Below, piece after piece: positions 62,440-64,000 of a stretch of DNA of 64,000 bases (positions within the stretch are counted from its first letter, which is position 1; the number at the start of each line of letters is the position of its first letter). Source of the stretch: Vibrio aphrogenes. GTDB lineage: Bacteria > Pseudomonadota > Gammaproteobacteria > Enterobacterales > Vibrionaceae. Location of the stretch: NCBI RefSeq assembly GCF_002157735.2, contig NZ_AP018690.1, forward strand, positions 682,001 through 746,000, written 5' to 3'. Below the pieces are notes generated by a model, which saw nothing but the letters and a program-made list of their open reading frames with translations, was not told where the DNA came from and did not search any database. Both the position numbers and the translations under genes were made by a program.

Positions 62440-63204
62440 CTAATAAGCGACACACATTGGCGTTTGTGCGATGGGGTCTTGAATGACTTTTGCTTTCAGA
62501 GAAAAAACCTCCTCAAGCATCGTTTCAGTAAACACATGTTCCGGAGTACCTTGCGCCACTAATTCGCCTTGTTTCAATATCACGAGGTGATCGCAATAAC
62601 GACACGCTTGATTTAAATCGTGTAAAACCACAACCACGGTTTTCCCTTGTTTATTCATCTCTCTCATTATTTTCATTAACTCAATTTGATGAGAGAGATC
62701 CAAATAGGTCGTCGGTTCATCCAGCATCACAATATTGGTATCTTGCGCTAATATCATGGCTATCCAAGCTCGTTGACGTTGCCCCCCAGATAACGATTCA
62801 ACAGGTTGTAAGGCTAACTCACTGACCCCGGTTTCTTGCATCGCTTTTGCTACATAAGCTTTATCGGCTACCCCCAACTTACCCCAGTGCGACAAGTAAG
62901 GTGAGCGACCATATTCAACTAACCTTTGTACGTTAATGCCCTCCGGTGTGACTAACATTTGCGGTAACAAAGACAATTCACGAGCCAGCTCTTTATCATC
63001 ATAAGCATTAAGGGGAACATTATTCAGTAACACGTTTCCCATTTTAGGTTTATGGATCCTTGCCAACGTTTTCAGCAACGTTGATTTACCACAGCCATTT
63101 GGCCCAATTAACGCTGTAATTTTTCCCTTTGGGATGGTGAGACTTAATTCTTTAATAATGACAGTATCACCATAAGAAACTTGCAATTTATGGGTCGAAA
63201 TCAT
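62440..63204 (-). CDS. fecE: iron(III) dicitrate ABC transporter ATPase FecE-like
   Basis: A 254-residue ATPase of the ferric-siderophore importer class. Walker A IGPNGCGKST, signature LSGGQRQRAW, Walker B IVMLDEPTTYLDL and the H-loop VVLHDLNQA are all present. The residue-by-residue resemblance to E. coli FecE is high (KGKITALIGPNGCGKSTLL, LSLLPQ...TPEGI.VQ.LV.YGR.P.LS.WG). It would energise uptake of ferric citrate or a similar chelate. The start codon overlaps the fecD stop as ATGA (63201-63204), which is preferred over a TTG two codons upstream. Confidence 0.9.
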   Translation of the reverse strand: MISTHKLQVSYGDTVIIKELSLTIPKGKITALIGPNGCGKSTLLKTLARIHKPKMGNVLLNNVPLNAYDDKELARELSLLPQMLVTPEGINVQRLVEYGRSPYLSHWGKLGVADKAYVAKAMQETGVSELALQPVESLSGGQRQRAWIAMILAQDTNIVMLDEPTTYLDLSHQIELMKIMREMNKQGKTVVVVLHDLNQACRYCDHLVILKQGELVAQGTPEHVFTETMLEEVFSLKAKVIQDPIAQTPMCVAY

Positions 63205-64000
63205 GACCAACCTTTGTAGCGTTGTAATAGAAAAATAAAATAAGGCGCGCCAATTAAAGACGTCAATACTCCAGCAGGAAGCTCAAGTGGTGGTTGTACA
63301 CCTCTTGCTAATATATCGGAAATGAGCACCATCAGGGCCCCAAAGATGGCAGAGCTAGGTACTAAAAACTTATGATGATGCCCAAATACCATTCGTGATA
63401 AATGAGGGGCCAGTAGACCGACAAAACTGATCGTGCCACACACCGAAATACTGATACTAGCCAATACCACCGCCGAGAATAATGCCATTCCTTGGAGACG
63501 TTTAGGTTGGACCCCCAGTGAGCTGGCGGCCTCTTCCCCTAACCCCATCACATCCAATCGCCAGGCTAACCATAAAGAAAATGGCAACATGACCAATAAA
63601 ATCCCTCCAATATAGGGCACTTGCTCCCAAGAGCGCCCCCATAAGCTGCCGGTTAACCACACCATTGCCGTGTTAATTTCAACAGGATTCACAATCAATA
63701 AGAAGTCGATGCAACTGGCAAAAAAGACGCTGACCGAGATGCCAATTAAGGCCAGATGACTCGGAGTTGGATTGATTTTATACGCCATAATTAAAATCAA
63801 TAATGCGGCACCGAGCCCTCCTGCTAAGGCACTAAGCGATAAGGTATATAAGGGGGCTTCAGGGTAGAGAATCAAAAGTGAGGTCGCGGCTAACCCTGCT
63901 CCAGCACTGATCCCCATCAGATCTGGTGAAGCTAATGGATTACGTATCACACCTTGAACCAACATGCCGGATAATCCAAGCCCAGCGCCAACCCCAATGG
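63201..64000 (-). CDS. fecD: iron(III) dicitrate ABC transporter permease FecD-like (5' end outside the window)
   Basis: The frame is open to the last base, so the N-terminal part is missing. About 265 residues are seen, with many membrane helices. The FecCD-family block G.GLGLSGMLVQGVIRNPLASPDLMGISAGA is at the visible start, followed by WLTGSLWGRSWEQV, ISFVGLLAPHLSRMVFGHHHKFLVPSSA and a C-terminal PPLELPAGVLTSLIGAP.F. It resembles FecD more than FecC and is immediately upstream of fecE, with coupled translation. The binding protein and receptor would lie beyond the window. Confidence 0.88.
   Translation of the reverse strand, partial: IGVGAGLGLSGMLVQGVIRNPLASPDLMGISAGAGLAATSLLILYPEAPLYTLSLSALAGGLGAALLILIMAYKINPTPSHLALIGISVSVFFASCIDFLLIVNPVEINTAMVWLTGSLWGRSWEQVPYIGGILLVMLPFSLWLAWRLDVMGLGEEAASSLGVQPKRLQGMALFSAVVLASISISVCGTISFVGLLAPHLSRMVFGHHHKFLVPSSAIFGALMVLISDILARGVQPPLELPAGVLTSLIGAPYFIFLLQRYKGWS

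Overview
The window reads as a chromosomal segment of a marine, halophilic gammaproteobacterium, most probably a Vibrio or a close relative. This rests on an ectoine operon with its own aspartokinase (ectABC-ask), an adenosine deaminase gene preceded by a purine-riboswitch-like leader (as known in V. vulnificus), YibL, NagZ/AnmK, a FecDE-type iron-citrate transporter and a moderately AT-rich composition. The genus is inferred from gene content; nothing was searched.

Layout. 1-4.4 kb: a partial DUF4336-like gene, a DUF368/PopT-family lipid-carrier translocase, a copper-delivery trio (membrane-anchored hypothetical, SCO, PCu(A)C), an EamA transporter and a small RRM protein. 4.6-15.6 kb (minus strand): a cellulose operon in the order short BcsP/BcsR-like gene, bcsQ, bcsA, bcsB, bcsC, bcsD, bcsZ. 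The bcsZ cellulase is interrupted by an in-frame TGA. 16-20.4 kb (minus): ectA-ectB-ectC-ask, with a near-perfect palindrome upstream of ectA resembling CosR/EctR1 operators and a heptamer tandem repeat between ectC and ask. 20.8-24.4 kb: add with an adenine-type riboswitch whose P2 arm is much enlarged, nagZ, and divergent anmK.

24.8-42.9 kb: one 4720-residue T1SS-143/RTX adhesin (minus), divergent from its HlyD-type adaptor and LapB-like ABC exporter. The repeats fall into two alternating module types. No TolC, LapD or LapG gene is present. 43-44.5 kb: a TIGR01212 radical-SAM protein and a YgiW-type BOF protein. 44.6-50.6 kb: a xylose locus (xylR, xylB, xylE-like symporter, xylA) arranged as two divergent pairs. 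51-57.3 kb: a membrane-bound [NiFe] uptake hydrogenase operon (small subunit, large subunit, cytochrome b, maturation protease) ending in a diverged HypF-like protein. 57.6-62.3 kb: a TetR/HPP divergent pair with twin operators, then several small conserved proteins (DUF457, YibL, DUF445, RDD). 62.4-64 kb: fecE and a 5'-truncated fecD.

Taken together the segment carries accessory functions for surface attachment (cellulose, giant adhesin), osmoadaptation (ectoine), xylose use and H2 oxidation. No insertion sequence, phage gene, tRNA, rRNA or CRISPR array was recognised. The observations most worth a second look are the expanded-P2 adenine riboswitch, the alternating A/B module architecture of the giant adhesin, the degenerate HypF-like protein, the TGA that separates the two catalytic acids of BcsZ, and the predicted osmotic operator upstream of ectA.
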